Shown: one piece after another, positions 1 through 6,714 of the stretch
Numbering within the stretch: the first letter of the stretch is position 1
Layout: each line of letters opens with the position of its first letter
DNA from: an uncultured Mailhella sp.
GTDB lineage: Bacteria > Desulfobacterota > Desulfovibrionia > Desulfovibrionales > Desulfovibrionaceae
Assembly: GCA_905192935.1 (NCBI GenBank)
Contig: CAJJMX010000047.1
Coordinates: 1 to 10,348 of the forward strand
DNA: 10,348 nt
Direction of reading: 5' to 3'
Notes under the pieces: model-generated
Databases searched by the model: none
The model's input: the letters and a program-made list of their open reading frames with translations, nothing else
What the model was told of the DNA's origin: nothing
Made by a program: the position numbers and the translations under genes

Positions 1-276
1 GTCGGACTTGAAAACCGCGCCGTCCACGTACCGGGCGAACTTTCCGGCGGCGAGAGACAGCGCATCGCCCTCGCCTCCCGGCTCATCCTCTCCCCTTCCG
101 TACTTTTACTCGATGAACCGACATCCAATGTTGACGCGGCAAGCGAAAAGGCCATACTCAATGTCGTGCACTCTCTTCGCGAAAGGGGCGTCAGCGTGGT
201 GTGCGCCACGCACGACAGGGACATCCCCGCGGCCCTCGGGGCCCGGGAGGTGCGCATCGTCAACGAAAGATCCTAG
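1..276 (+). CDS. ABC transporter ATP-binding protein, C-terminal part (probable tungstate/molybdate importer)
   Basis: The window opens inside this gene; 91 C-terminal residues are present, read from base 1 to a TAG at 274-276. Visible in order are the ABC signature LSGGERQR, a Walker B stretch LLLDEPTSNVD with its D-loop, and the H-loop CATHD. The protein stops about 18 residues after the H-loop histidine, so it has no C-terminal TOBE domain. Classical ModC has one, whereas TupC-type tungstate ATPases usually do not. The ATPase would power import of an oxyanion by an inner-membrane permease. The substrate is inferred only from the downstream molybdenum-cofactor genes; the ABC identity is certain, the substrate is not. 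The next gene starts 52 bp downstream with no terminator between, so the genes are probably co-transcribed. Confidence 0.85.
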   Translation, partial: VGLENRAVHVPGELSGGERQRIALASRLILSPSVLLLDEPTSNVDAASEKAILNVVHSLRERGVSVVCATHDRDIPAALGAREVRIVNERS

Positions 277-328
277 AAGACCAGGTCACCCCAAAACCAA
301 CCGTTTTTCCGCAAGGATGGAGAATAGC

Positions 329-784
329 ATGCGTATCGTTGCCGTATCCACGAGTGCCCGCAAGGGCGAGAAGAAAGTCAATCAGCCGCAGGTGACGCTT
401 GTGGCCAACCACGGCGTGGAGGGCGACGTCCACGCCGACGGCACCCATCGTCAGCTCAGCCTTCTCGCCATGGAGGACATCGAATACATGCGCTCCATGG
501 GCGCCGACGTGCATCCCGGCGACTTCGCCGAGAACATCACCACCGAAGGCGTCGAACTCTACACCTGCCCCATCGGCACCCGCTTCGTCATCGGCGACGA
601 CATCGAGCTCGTGCTCACCCAGATCGGCAAGGAATGTCACATGGGCTGCGCCATCCGTCAGCAGGTCGGCGACTGCATCATGCCCCGCCGCGGCGTGTTC
701 TGCCGCGTTCTCAAGGGCGGCGTGGTGAAGCCCGGCGACAGCTTCCGCATCTCCTTCCGTCCGCAGGTCCTTCCCCAGGCGTGA
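329..784 (+). CDS. MOSC-domain protein, small stand-alone form
   Basis: A 151-residue protein made up almost entirely of one MOSC domain, the fold shared with the C-terminal part of molybdenum cofactor sulfurases. The family pattern is visible as GVEGDVHADGTHRQLSLL near residues 31-48, followed by GDFAENITTEG and a cysteine-rich segment with Cys103, Cys107, Cys116 and Cys125. MOSC domains are thought to carry sulfur or handle the finished cofactor, but the exact reaction of short stand-alone members is not established. The start at 329 is preferred because GGAG at 319-322 lies six bases upstream; an in-frame ATG at 317 would overlap that site, and a much longer upstream reading would run through the ABC gene. 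It sits between an oxyanion transporter and moaCB/moaA, which supports a role in molybdenum or tungsten cofactor use. Confidence 0.85.
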   Translation: MRIVAVSTSARKGEKKVNQPQVTLVANHGVEGDVHADGTHRQLSLLAMEDIEYMRSMGADVHPGDFAENITTEGVELYTCPIGTRFVIGDDIELVLTQIGKECHMGCAIRQQVGDCIMPRRGVFCRVLKGGVVKPGDSFRISFRPQVLPQA

Positions 785-797
785 TTTCGAGGCTCCC

Positions 798-1835
798 ATG
801 TCTGACTTCTCTCATATCGATACCTCGGGACGCGCCCGCATGGTGGACGTGAGCGCCAAGGCGGAAACGAAGCGCACGGCCATCGCCCGCGCCGTGGTGG
901 AGCTCAACGCCCATACCCTCGAACTTCTCAAGGCCCGCGCCCTGCCCAAGGGCGACGTGCTCACCGTGGCGCAGGTCGCCGGCATCATGGCGGCCAAGAA
1001 GACCGCCGAACTCATCCCCATGTGCCATCCTCTGCCGCTCACCCATGCGGACGTGCGCTTCAAGGTCGTGGACGAGCCGCCGTCGGTCATCATCGAGACC
1101 TCGGCCAGCACCGCCGGACGCACCGGCGTGGAAATGGAGGCCATCGTCGCCGCCGAGGCGGCGGCCCCCGCCGGCTGCCGCATGGTCAAGGCCGTGCAGA
1201 AGGACGTGGTCATCCGCGACGTGCGCCTCATCCTCAAGTCCGGCGGCAAGAGCGGCCTGTTCAAGACCGACGAGCCCATGCTCTTCTCCGTGGACGCCGC
1301 GCCCCTGCCCGCTCCCCGTCCCGCGCCCGAAGCCTGGAGCGGCGAAGGCCTCGCCGTGGCCTGCATCACCCTTTCCGACAAGGGCTACGCCGGGGATCGC
1401 GTCGATGAAAGCGGACCGCTTCTTCTCGACATGCTGAAGGAGCTCTCCCCGGCAAAGAGCCAGCTCTTCCTGCTGCCCGACGATCCCGCCGCCCTGAGAA
1501 AGCTCGTGAAGGACCTTGCCGCCTCCGGCTGGGGACTCATCGTGACCACGGGCGGCACCGGTCTCTCCCCGCGGGACTTCACGCCCGAGGCGCTCATTCC
1601 CGTGCTCGACAGAAGACTGCCCGGCTTCGAGCAGGTCATGTTCTCCGAGGGCCTGACCCATACCCCGCGCGCCGTGCTCTCCCGCTGTCTTGCCGGCACG
1701 CTCGGCCGCACCATGCTCATCGCCCTGCCCGGAAGCCGCCGGGCCGCGCAGGAGAATCTCGCGGCGCTGCTGCCGGTGCTTCCCCATGCGCTGGAAAAGC
1801 TGAACGGCGACATGAGCGACTGCGGAAGGAGCTGA
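798..1835 (+). CDS. moaCB: MoaC-MogA fusion (cyclic pyranopterin monophosphate synthase + molybdopterin adenylyltransferase)
   Basis: A 345-residue fusion of two cofactor enzymes. Residues 1 to about 156 are MoaC, which with MoaA turns GTP into cyclic pyranopterin monophosphate. Residues about 168-340 are MogA/MoaB-like, which adenylates molybdopterin before metal insertion. In MoaC the sequence is collinear with E. coli: Lys51, Met75-Cys76-His77-Pro78, Glu112, Glu114 and Lys131 are kept, and KSGGKSG follows. However, the usual LTIYDMC before Lys131 reads PAGCRMV, so catalytic Asp128 is Arg. In the MogA half TTGGTG is at 250-255, Asp260 in RDFTPEA, and PGSRRAAQENL near the end. A proline-rich linker (about 169-178) joins the halves. 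GAGG at 789-792 supports the ATG at 798. MOSC ends 13 bp upstream and moaA begins 3 bp downstream. Assignment of both domains is firm; activity of the MoaC half is doubtful. Confidence 0.93.
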   Translation: MSDFSHIDTSGRARMVDVSAKAETKRTAIARAVVELNAHTLELLKARALPKGDVLTVAQVAGIMAAKKTAELIPMCHPLPLTHADVRFKVVDEPPSVIIETSASTAGRTGVEMEAIVAAEAAAPAGCRMVKAVQKDVVIRDVRLILKSGGKSGLFKTDEPMLFSVDAAPLPAPRPAPEAWSGEGLAVACITLSDKGYAGDRVDESGPLLLDMLKELSPAKSQLFLLPDDPAALRKLVKDLAASGWGLIVTTGGTGLSPRDFTPEALIPVLDRRLPGFEQVMFSEGLTHTPRAVLSRCLAGTLGRTMLIALPGSRRAAQENLAALLPVLPHALEKLNGDMSDCGRS

Positions 1836-1838
1836 GTC

Positions 1839-2891
1839 ATGGCGGAAGTCTGCGAAGAACACCCCGCGAAGCTCACGGACGCCCACGGCAGAACCGTGCG
1901 CTATCTGCGCATCTCGGTGACGGACCGCTGCAATCTGTGCTGCCGCTACTGCCGCGACGAGAGCGTGCCCTTCATCCCGCACGAGAACATCCTGCGCTTC
2001 GAGGAGATAGAAAGGATCATCGAGGCCGCCGTCGAGCTCGGCGTGCACAAGCTGCGCTTCACGGGCGGCGAACCCTTTGCCAGAAAGGGCTTTCTCGACT
2101 TTCTCGTGAAGATACATCAACGCTTCCCCGAAACGGCCTTAAAGCTCACCTCCAACGGCACGCTCCTCGGCCCTGCGCTCGAGACGCTGCACGCTCTCGG
2201 CGTTTCGGTGAACCTGTCCCTCGACTCGCTGGACCGGCAGAAATACGCCGCCATCACCGGCAGGGACATGCTGCCCGTGGTGCTCGACAACATGCACCGC
2301 ATGCTCGAGCTCGGCATCCCCCTCAAGATCAACGCCGTGGCCATGCGCGGCGTCAACGACAACGAGCTCTTCGACCTCGCCTCCATGGCCATGGACCGGC
2401 CCGTGGACGTGCGCTTCATCGAGTTCATGCCCATGGGCGATTCCACCATCTGGTCAAGCAGCCTGTTCTGGCCCGCCGCCGACATCCTGGCGGAGGCGCG
2501 CCGTCACTGGGAACTTGAGCCCGTGGACGTGCGCAGGGAAGGACAGGAGAACGAGGGTCAGGCCGCCGAAGAGCGCGGCCCGGCCAAGCTGTGGAAGCTC
2601 AGGGACAAAAACGGCCGCGTCTCGACGGGGAGCTTCGGCCTCATCACCTCGGTGACGCAGAGCTTCTGCCGTTCCTGCAACAGGCTGCGCCTCACCGCGG
2701 AAGGCAATCTGCGCACCTGCCTCTTCGACGACAGGGAATACCCCGTCCGCGACGCCATGCGCGAAAAGGGCATGGAAGAGGTGAAGCGCATCATGATCGA
2801 CGCCGTGTCCCGCAAGCCCGTGGGCGCGGAGATCCTTGCCGCCAGCCGGGGCCCCGTGGCCCACAAGAGGATGTCCGCCATAGGCGGCTGA
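1839..2891 (+). CDS. moaA: GTP 3',8-cyclase MoaA (radical SAM)
   Basis: A 350-residue radical SAM enzyme that makes 3',8-cyclo-7,8-dihydro-GTP from GTP, the first step of molybdenum cofactor synthesis. The N-terminal [4Fe-4S] cluster binding the SAM cofactor is Cys31, Cys35 and Cys38 (CX3CX2C; Cys34 is an extra cysteine inside the motif). The SAM-binding GGEP is at 76-79. The C-terminal GTP-side cluster is Cys277, Cys280 and Cys294 (CX2CX13C). The chain ends in the family's double glycine, which is needed for catalysis. It is slightly longer than the usual 325-340 residues because of a charged, Glu/Gln-rich insert around residues 228-248. The ribosome site GGAAGGAG (1824-1831) overlaps the end of moaCB, and only 3 bp separate the genes, so translation is probably coupled. 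A terminator follows. Confidence 0.97.
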   Translation: MAEVCEEHPAKLTDAHGRTVRYLRISVTDRCNLCCRYCRDESVPFIPHENILRFEEIERIIEAAVELGVHKLRFTGGEPFARKGFLDFLVKIHQRFPETALKLTSNGTLLGPALETLHALGVSVNLSLDSLDRQKYAAITGRDMLPVVLDNMHRMLELGIPLKINAVAMRGVNDNELFDLASMAMDRPVDVRFIEFMPMGDSTIWSSSLFWPAADILAEARRHWELEPVDVRREGQENEGQAAEERGPAKLWKLRDKNGRVSTGSFGLITSVTQSFCRSCNRLRLTAEGNLRTCLFDDREYPVRDAMREKGMEEVKRIMIDAVSRKPVGAEILAASRGPVAHKRMSAIGG

Positions 2892-2921
2892 TCCGGTCCT
2901 TTAAAAAACCTTTTTCCTCAT

Positions 2922-2961
2922 GCGGCGCGGACTGTCCCGGGGCGGTCCGCGCCGCCTTTTT
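2922..2961 (+). terminator. Intrinsic terminator of the moa operon
   Basis: A perfect 11-bp inverted repeat, GCGGCGCGGAC (2922-2932) with GTCCGCGCCGC (2945-2955), has a 12-base loop and is followed by T5 at 2957-2961. It lies 30 bp after the moaA stop. Its position and form make it the end of the molybdenum cofactor operon and separate it from the GntR-type regulator downstream. Confidence 0.9.
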
Positions 2962-3008
2962 CCGTCGCCGTCCTTCGACGGGCGGCCTTTTTCCCATGGA
3001 CGGAAGCG

Positions 3009-3068
3009 ATGAAGACCGGTATGGTGCAGAGAGTCTTCCCCACCGCAACCGACAGGCGCAGGTCATGA
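3009..3068 (+). CDS. Possible 19-residue leader ORF overlapping the GntR regulator
   Basis: A short reading frame encoding a 19-residue, Arg-rich peptide (ends TDRRRS) starts at ATG 3009. Its TGA (3066-3068) overlaps the ATG of the regulator (3065-3067) in an ATGA arrangement. GGAAG at 3002-3006 lies very close upstream. The overlap is the classical form of translational coupling and would explain why the regulator itself has only a weak ribosome site. No homology is recognised, and an ORF this short can arise by chance, so this remains a candidate. Confidence 0.2.
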   Translation: MKTGMVQRVFPTATDRRRS

Positions 3069-3724
3069 CAAAGAGCCCCACGGTAAAATCCCTTCAGGCC
3101 TACCATCTCATACGCGAACTCATCCTTCAGGGAGAGCTTCTGCCGGGAACCCGTCTGGTGCTCGCCGATCTTGAGGCCAGGCTCGGCGTCGGACGCGGTC
3201 CCATCCGCGAGGCCCTCATGCGTCTCGACCGTTCCGGACTCATCGAGAATTTGCCCTACAAGGGCGCGGTGGTGGCTCCCCTGCCCGGCGTGCGGGAGAT
3301 CGAATACATGTACGAGGTCCGCGTCCGGCTCGAATGTCTTCTCGCCGCCGAGGCCATGCATCACGCCGAAAAGGCCGATCTCGACACGCTCGAAGCGAGG
3401 CTGCGCGACATGGCGGACGGCTGCGGCATGACTATCCTTCAGGCCGACAGGAACTTTCACGGCGCGCTCTACCGTCCGGCCCGCATGCCGCATCTTCTGA
3501 ACACGGCCTCAAGCCTCGTGGACCATGCGGAAATCTTTCTGAACAGCCGCTGCGGCTGCGGCGTGCAGGATCAGGACATGCTCGTGCGGCAGCACGGGGA
3601 CATCCTGCGCGCCTTCTGCGACAAGGACGCCGCGGCTCTCTGCGAGGCCCTCAGGCGGAACATCCTTCACGGGCTTGCGCTCATACGCCGGGAAATGGAG
3701 CGCCGGGGCCGCCCGGACTGGTGA
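3065..3724 (+). CDS. GntR-family transcriptional regulator, FadR/FCD subfamily
   Basis: A 219-residue cytoplasmic repressor or activator. An N-terminal winged helix (about residues 7-75) shows the GntR pattern LQAYHLIRELILQGELLPG and VGRGPIREALMRL. A C-terminal FCD domain (about 80-205) follows. The usual metal-binding set of FCD domains is visible as Asp128, His132, His177 and His202; these domains normally bind a small organic acid near the metal. An unusual CGC cluster (SRCGCGVQ) lies in the FCD domain. The start at 3065 leaves a normal-length N-terminus. Its ribosome site is weak (ACAGG 8 bases upstream), and ATG 2996 would add 23 unlike residues. It is transcribed toward znuA but separated from it by 248 bp with a hairpin, so no functional link to zinc uptake can be claimed. 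Ligand and targets are unknown. Confidence 0.9.
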   Translation: MTKSPTVKSLQAYHLIRELILQGELLPGTRLVLADLEARLGVGRGPIREALMRLDRSGLIENLPYKGAVVAPLPGVREIEYMYEVRVRLECLLAAEAMHHAEKADLDTLEARLRDMADGCGMTILQADRNFHGALYRPARMPHLLNTASSLVDHAEIFLNSRCGCGVQDQDMLVRQHGDILRAFCDKDAAALCEALRRNILHGLALIRREMERRGRPDW

Positions 3725-3833
3725 GTCCCGCAAGGCGCGCCTGCTCTCTGCGGCCGCCTCCCTGGGCCCCTCCGGACAGGCGGCGCAGACCCAAGGCCCC
3801 GTCCTTCCGAATATTGTTCCCGCCTTCCGGGAC

Positions 3834-3862
3834 TTGACAGACGCGCGGGTTAAGGCTCTTTT
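3834..3862 (+). promoter_or_regulatory. Candidate sigma-70 promoter upstream of znuA
   Basis: TTGACA at 3834-3839 is a perfect -35 hexamer. Seventeen bases downstream lies TCTTTT (3857-3862), a poor -10. The site sits in the 248-bp gap between the GntR-type regulator and znuA, about 110 bp before the znuA start, where a promoter is expected. No convincing Zur or Fur operator was recognised by eye around it. Confidence 0.4.
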
Positions 3863-3885
3863 GTTCTCCGGCCGCATCCCGGCAC

Positions 3886-3914
3886 GCCGGACCGCTCCTT
3901 CCGGCCCTTTTTTT
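3886..3914 (+). terminator. Hairpin plus T-tract between gntR and znuA (terminator or attenuator)
   Basis: GCCGGA (3886-3891) pairs perfectly with TCCGGC (3900-3905) around an 8-base loop. CC and T7 (3908-3914) follow. It may terminate the regulator gene, whose stop is 162 bp upstream. It also lies downstream of the TTGACA promoter candidate at 3834, so if that promoter is real the element would be in the znuA leader and could act as an attenuator. Confidence 0.6.
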
Positions 3915-3972
3915 CTCTCAGCCGCCGCACGGTCACCTTCAACGGGAAGCTTCTTCCCCTTCAGGATCGCTC

Positions 3973-4878
3973 ATGAAACTCTTCCTCTCTCTTCTGCTCT
4001 GCCTTGCGCTCGGCGTCGCCTCTCCCGCTCTTGCCGCAGGCAAGGAACTCGTGGCCTCGGTCTTTCCCGTGTGGCTCCTGCTCCGGCAGGTGGCCAGGGA
4101 CGTGCCGGACACCACCGTGACGCTGCTTCTTCCCGCAGGCACGGGCTGCCCGCACGACTATTCCATGACCCCGCAGGACAGACGCGCCCTTGCCCGGGCC
4201 GACGTGCTCGTGATGAACGGTCTCGGCCTCGAAAGCTTTCTCGGCTCTCCGGAAAAGACCGCAAAGCTCATGAAGGAAGACGCCGTTCTCATCGACATCT
4301 CAAGGAACGTGGACGGCCTTCTCGACGACGATGACGACGGCCACGAAGACCACGGTCACGGCAAGAATCCGCACATCTTCGCAAGTCCGGCCATGATGGC
4401 CCGCATGGCGGACTCCCTCGCCGGACAGCTTGCGGAAAAGGATCCTGAGCACGCCGGACTCTACCTGGCCAACGCCGGACGCATCAAGGAGCCTCTCAAG
4501 GCCCTGGCGGACGAGTACGCCGCCCTCGGAGAACGCGTGTCCGGCCGCGGCGTCGTGGTGCAGCACAACGTGTTCAGCTATCTTGCGCGGGACGCCGGTC
4601 TTCGCGTGGACGCCCTGGTGCAGCCCCATGAGGGGCAGGAACCCTCGGCCCGCGAAATGCTCGAGCTTGTGCGCACCATACGCGACAAGAAGACGGCCGC
4701 CGTCATCACGGAGCCGCAGTATCCCGACCGCACGGGACGCACCCTCGCGGCCGAGACCGGCATTCCCTGCCTGTCGCTGGATCCCGTGGCCGGAGGCCCG
4801 GACAACGCCCCGGCCGACTACTATGAACAGGTCATGCGCGAGAACCTGCGCGTACTGGAGAACGCTCTTGGAAAATGA
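3973..4878 (+). CDS. znuA: Zinc (or manganese) ABC transporter substrate-binding protein
   Basis: A 301-residue cluster A-I solute-binding protein exported to the periplasm. A signal peptide spans about residues 1-22 (hydrophobic LLLCLALGVA, cleavage after SPALAA or one residue earlier). The metal ligands expected for the family are visible: His61 (GCPHDYS), His134 (NPHIFASP), His198 (QHNVFSY) and Asp270 (LSLDPV), with Glu247 nearby. Between the first two lies a short acidic and His-rich loop, Asp118-Asp122 followed by His124, His127 and His129, which is typical of zinc-binding rather than manganese-binding members. CAGGA at 3963-3966 is a suitable ribosome site. It overlaps znuC by 11 bp and is the first gene of znuACB. 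Zinc is the favoured substrate; manganese cannot be excluded. Confidence 0.92.
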   Translation: MKLFLSLLLCLALGVASPALAAGKELVASVFPVWLLLRQVARDVPDTTVTLLLPAGTGCPHDYSMTPQDRRALARADVLVMNGLGLESFLGSPEKTAKLMKEDAVLIDISRNVDGLLDDDDDGHEDHGHGKNPHIFASPAMMARMADSLAGQLAEKDPEHAGLYLANAGRIKEPLKALADEYAALGERVSGRGVVVQHNVFSYLARDAGLRVDALVQPHEGQEPSAREMLELVRTIRDKKTAAVITEPQYPDRTGRTLAAETGIPCLSLDPVAGGPDNAPADYYEQVMRENLRVLENALGK

Positions 4879-5656
4879 TACCTCTCCCGCCATCGTCTTC
4901 GACCACGTGAGCGTGACGAGAAGCGGTCTTGGCATCCTCGACGGCGTGAACGCCGCCGTGCCGCGCGGCAGCTGCACGGTGCTCATCGGCCCCAACGGCG
5001 CGGGCAAGACCACGCTGCTTCTCGCCCTGCTCGGCGAGGTGAGCTACCGCGGCACCATCACCCTCGGCGGAGGCAAAGGCCTGCGCATAGGCTACGTGCC
5101 CCAGAAGCTCGTGCTCGATCGGGGCATGCCCTTCACCGTGGCGGAATTTCTGTCCATGGGCGTGCAGAAGCGACCCCTGTGGCTCGGCATATCCCGCGCC
5201 GCCAGAAAGCAGGCCCTCGACCTTCTCGACCCCGTGCACGCCCCGCACCTCATACGACGCCGCGTGGGCACGCTCTCCGGCGGCGAGATGCAGCGCGTGC
5301 TGCTCGCCCTCGCCCTCCAGCAGGACCCGGAACTTCTGGTGCTCGACGAACCCTCGGCCGGCGTGGACTTCGAGGGCGGACGCCTCTTCTGCGAACTTCT
5401 CGACGATCTGCGCAAAAGCCGCGGCTTCACGCAGATCATGGTCAGCCACGACCTCGGCATGGTCGCCCATCACGCGACCTGCGTCATCTGCCTGAAACGC
5501 CGGGTCATCGCGCAGGGGCCGCCCGAAAAGGTGCTCACCGGCGAAGTGCTCCAGACGCTCTTCGGCATGCACATGGGACTCATCTGCGCGCAGGCTCATC
5601 TGCACGCCATGCCTGCCGGAAACGACGCTTCCGACGGAGGACAGAAGAATGTTTGA
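4868..5656 (+). CDS. znuC: Zinc/manganese ABC transporter ATP-binding protein (TTG start)
   Basis: A 262-residue ATPase driving metal import with ZnuA and ZnuB. The Walker A loop GPNGAGKTT is at residues 41-49, the Q-loop region around VPQK, signature LSGGE at 136-140, Walker B LLVLDEP ending at 162, and the H-loop His194 in VSHD. The start is not an ATG. The only sensible in-frame codon before the conserved IVFDHVSV strand is TTG at 4868, with GGAG at 4857-4860 seven bases upstream inside znuA. A longer open frame back to 4430 is only the shadow of znuA. The gene therefore overlaps the znuA end by 11 bp and znuB by 8 bp, pointing to coupled translation. The C-terminal tail (about residue 240 on) is His/Met-containing and poorly conserved. 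Confidence 0.93.
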   Translation: MENDTSPAIVFDHVSVTRSGLGILDGVNAAVPRGSCTVLIGPNGAGKTTLLLALLGEVSYRGTITLGGGKGLRIGYVPQKLVLDRGMPFTVAEFLSMGVQKRPLWLGISRAARKQALDLLDPVHAPHLIRRRVGTLSGGEMQRVLLALALQQDPELLVLDEPSAGVDFEGGRLFCELLDDLRKSRGFTQIMVSHDLGMVAHHATCVICLKRRVIAQGPPEKVLTGEVLQTLFGMHMGLICAQAHLHAMPAGNDASDGGQKNV

Positions 5657-6509
5657 TCTTTCCTGGCTTTTTCATCTGGCCTCCCTCTTCCCCCTGGACG
5701 GCATGGACATGCGCTTCATGCAGCAGGCCCTTCTCGCCCTCGTGCTGCTTGCGCCCATGACCGCGGCCCTCGGCGTGCAGGTGGTCTGCTACCGCATGGC
5801 CTTCTTCTCCGACGCCGTGGGTCATTCCGCCTTCGCCGGCGTGGCCGCAGGTCTCATACTCGGCGTGGATCCCCACATCTCCATGCCGCTCTTCGGCCTC
5901 GCCGTGGGGCTTATCATCATGTTCATGCAGCGCTTCAGCGCCCTGCCCTCCGACACCGTCATCGGCGTGGTCTTCTCCGCCGTGGTGGCCGCAGGTCTTG
6001 CCGTGGTGAGCCGCAACAACACCATAGCGCGGGACCTTCAGCAGTTCCTCTACGGCGACATACTCACCCTCACCGAGACGGACCTGTGCTGGCTCATCGC
6101 GCTCTTCGTCCTGTTCGTGCTCTTTCAGATATTCGGCTTCAACAGGCTGCTCTACTCGGGCACGAGCAGCATCATCGCAAAAGCGCACCGCGTGCCCGTG
6201 GCGCTCTTTGAATACCTCTTCGCCGCCCTTCTCGCCCTCGTGGTCATGTTCTCGGTGTGGAGCGTGGGCGTGCTGCTCGTCACGGCCATGCTCATCGTGC
6301 CCGCGGCCGCGGCCAGAAACCTCGCCTCCAGCGCCGGAGGCATGTTCTGGTGGGCCATACTCGTCAGCCTGACCTCGGCCGTGGCGGGGCTTTCCCTCTC
6401 CGTGCAGCCCTGGATGGGCACGGCCACCGGCGCCACCATCATCCTCGTGAACTGCGTGTGGTTCGCCGTGAGCGTGGTGGTCTCCTCCGTGCGCAACGAG
6501 CGGCAGTAG
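5649..6509 (+). CDS. znuB: Zinc/manganese ABC transporter permease
   Basis: A 286-residue inner-membrane permease of the ABC-3 family. Roughly eight hydrophobic segments are visible, beginning near residues 26-45. Family landmarks include FFSDAVGHSAFAGVAAG (about 53-69), a motif facing the ATPase and pore, the segment RDLQQFLYGDIL, and the AHRVPV coupling region, then SVGVLLVTAMLIVPAAAA. The start ATG at 5649 overlaps the last 8 bp of znuC and follows GGAGGA (5636-5641). It forms the membrane channel for the metal delivered by ZnuA, with ZnuC as the motor. It is the last gene of the operon; a terminator follows 19 bp after the stop. Confidence 0.95.
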   Translation: MFDLSWLFHLASLFPLDGMDMRFMQQALLALVLLAPMTAALGVQVVCYRMAFFSDAVGHSAFAGVAAGLILGVDPHISMPLFGLAVGLIIMFMQRFSALPSDTVIGVVFSAVVAAGLAVVSRNNTIARDLQQFLYGDILTLTETDLCWLIALFVLFVLFQIFGFNRLLYSGTSSIIAKAHRVPVALFEYLFAALLALVVMFSVWSVGVLLVTAMLIVPAAAARNLASSAGGMFWWAILVSLTSAVAGLSLSVQPWMGTATGATIILVNCVWFAVSVVVSSVRNERQ

Positions 6510-6528
6510 ATTTCCCTTCCGACTTGAG

Positions 6529-6564
6529 GAGCCGCACCTCAAAAAAGGCGCGGCTCTTTTTTTT
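6529..6564 (+). terminator. Intrinsic terminator of znuACB
   Basis: GAGCCGC (6529-6535) pairs with GCGGCTC (6550-6556), a perfect 7-bp stem, and is followed by T8 (6557-6564). It lies 19 bp beyond the znuB stop. The loop contains an A-run, so on the opposite strand a T-run is buried inside the loop; efficient two-way termination is therefore uncertain. Confidence 0.9.
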
Positions 6565-6597
6565 CGGATGCGGAAAAAAAGCCCCGCCGCAGAACGC

Positions 6598-6630
6598 GTG
6601 ACCATGGTCACACATCGTCGTGCAACGATG
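6598..6630 (+). promoter_or_regulatory. Two adjacent palindromes; first resembles a CRP/FNR-family site
   Basis: GTGACCATGGTCAC (6598-6611) is a perfect 14-bp palindrome. With flanks it reads CGTGA-N6-TCACA, nine of ten matches to the CRP half-sites TGTGA and TCACA. Related sites are described for HcpR, a CRP/FNR-family regulator of Desulfovibrio. Immediately after it CATCGT-N6-ACGATG (6613-6630) forms a second perfect inverted repeat. The centre of the first is about 60 bp before the start point expected from TATATC (6653-6658), the spacing of a class I activator site. Binding is inferred, not shown. Confidence 0.45.
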
Positions 6631-6650
6631 GGCCGAAGACGCGATACAAA

Positions 6651-6678
6651 ATTATATCATCAGTAAAAAGCGTTGCAA
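6651..6678 (-). promoter_or_regulatory. Candidate sigma-70 promoter on the minus strand
   Basis: Read on the minus strand, TTGCAA (6678-6673), a 16-base spacer and a perfect TATAAT (6656-6651) make a good sigma-70 promoter with a start near 6645. The AT-rich patch stands out from the GC-rich surroundings. Transcription would run through the two palindromes toward the znuB terminator, where there is no gene on this strand. The product would be a short RNA or antisense to znuB, or the patch mainly serves the plus strand. Confidence 0.35.
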
Positions 6679-6714
6679 TTCTTCATCTTATGTCCGAAGC
6701 ACCCGGCGTCGGAC

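Noticed and set aside
711..2120. 469-residue open frame on the minus strand across the moa genes
   Set aside because: It runs antisense to moaCB and moaA, whose motifs are unambiguous; its translation is His/Gly/Ala-rich low complexity, as expected from GC-rich antisense frames. The same applies to the long minus-strand frames at 4832-5605, 5580-6611 and 6793-8070.
6571..6645. Minus-strand small RNA ending at the T7 near 6580-6574
   Set aside because: There is a good promoter candidate and a T-tract, but no GC stem directly precedes the T-tract on this strand, so an intrinsic terminator cannot be supported; kept only as part of the promoter finding.
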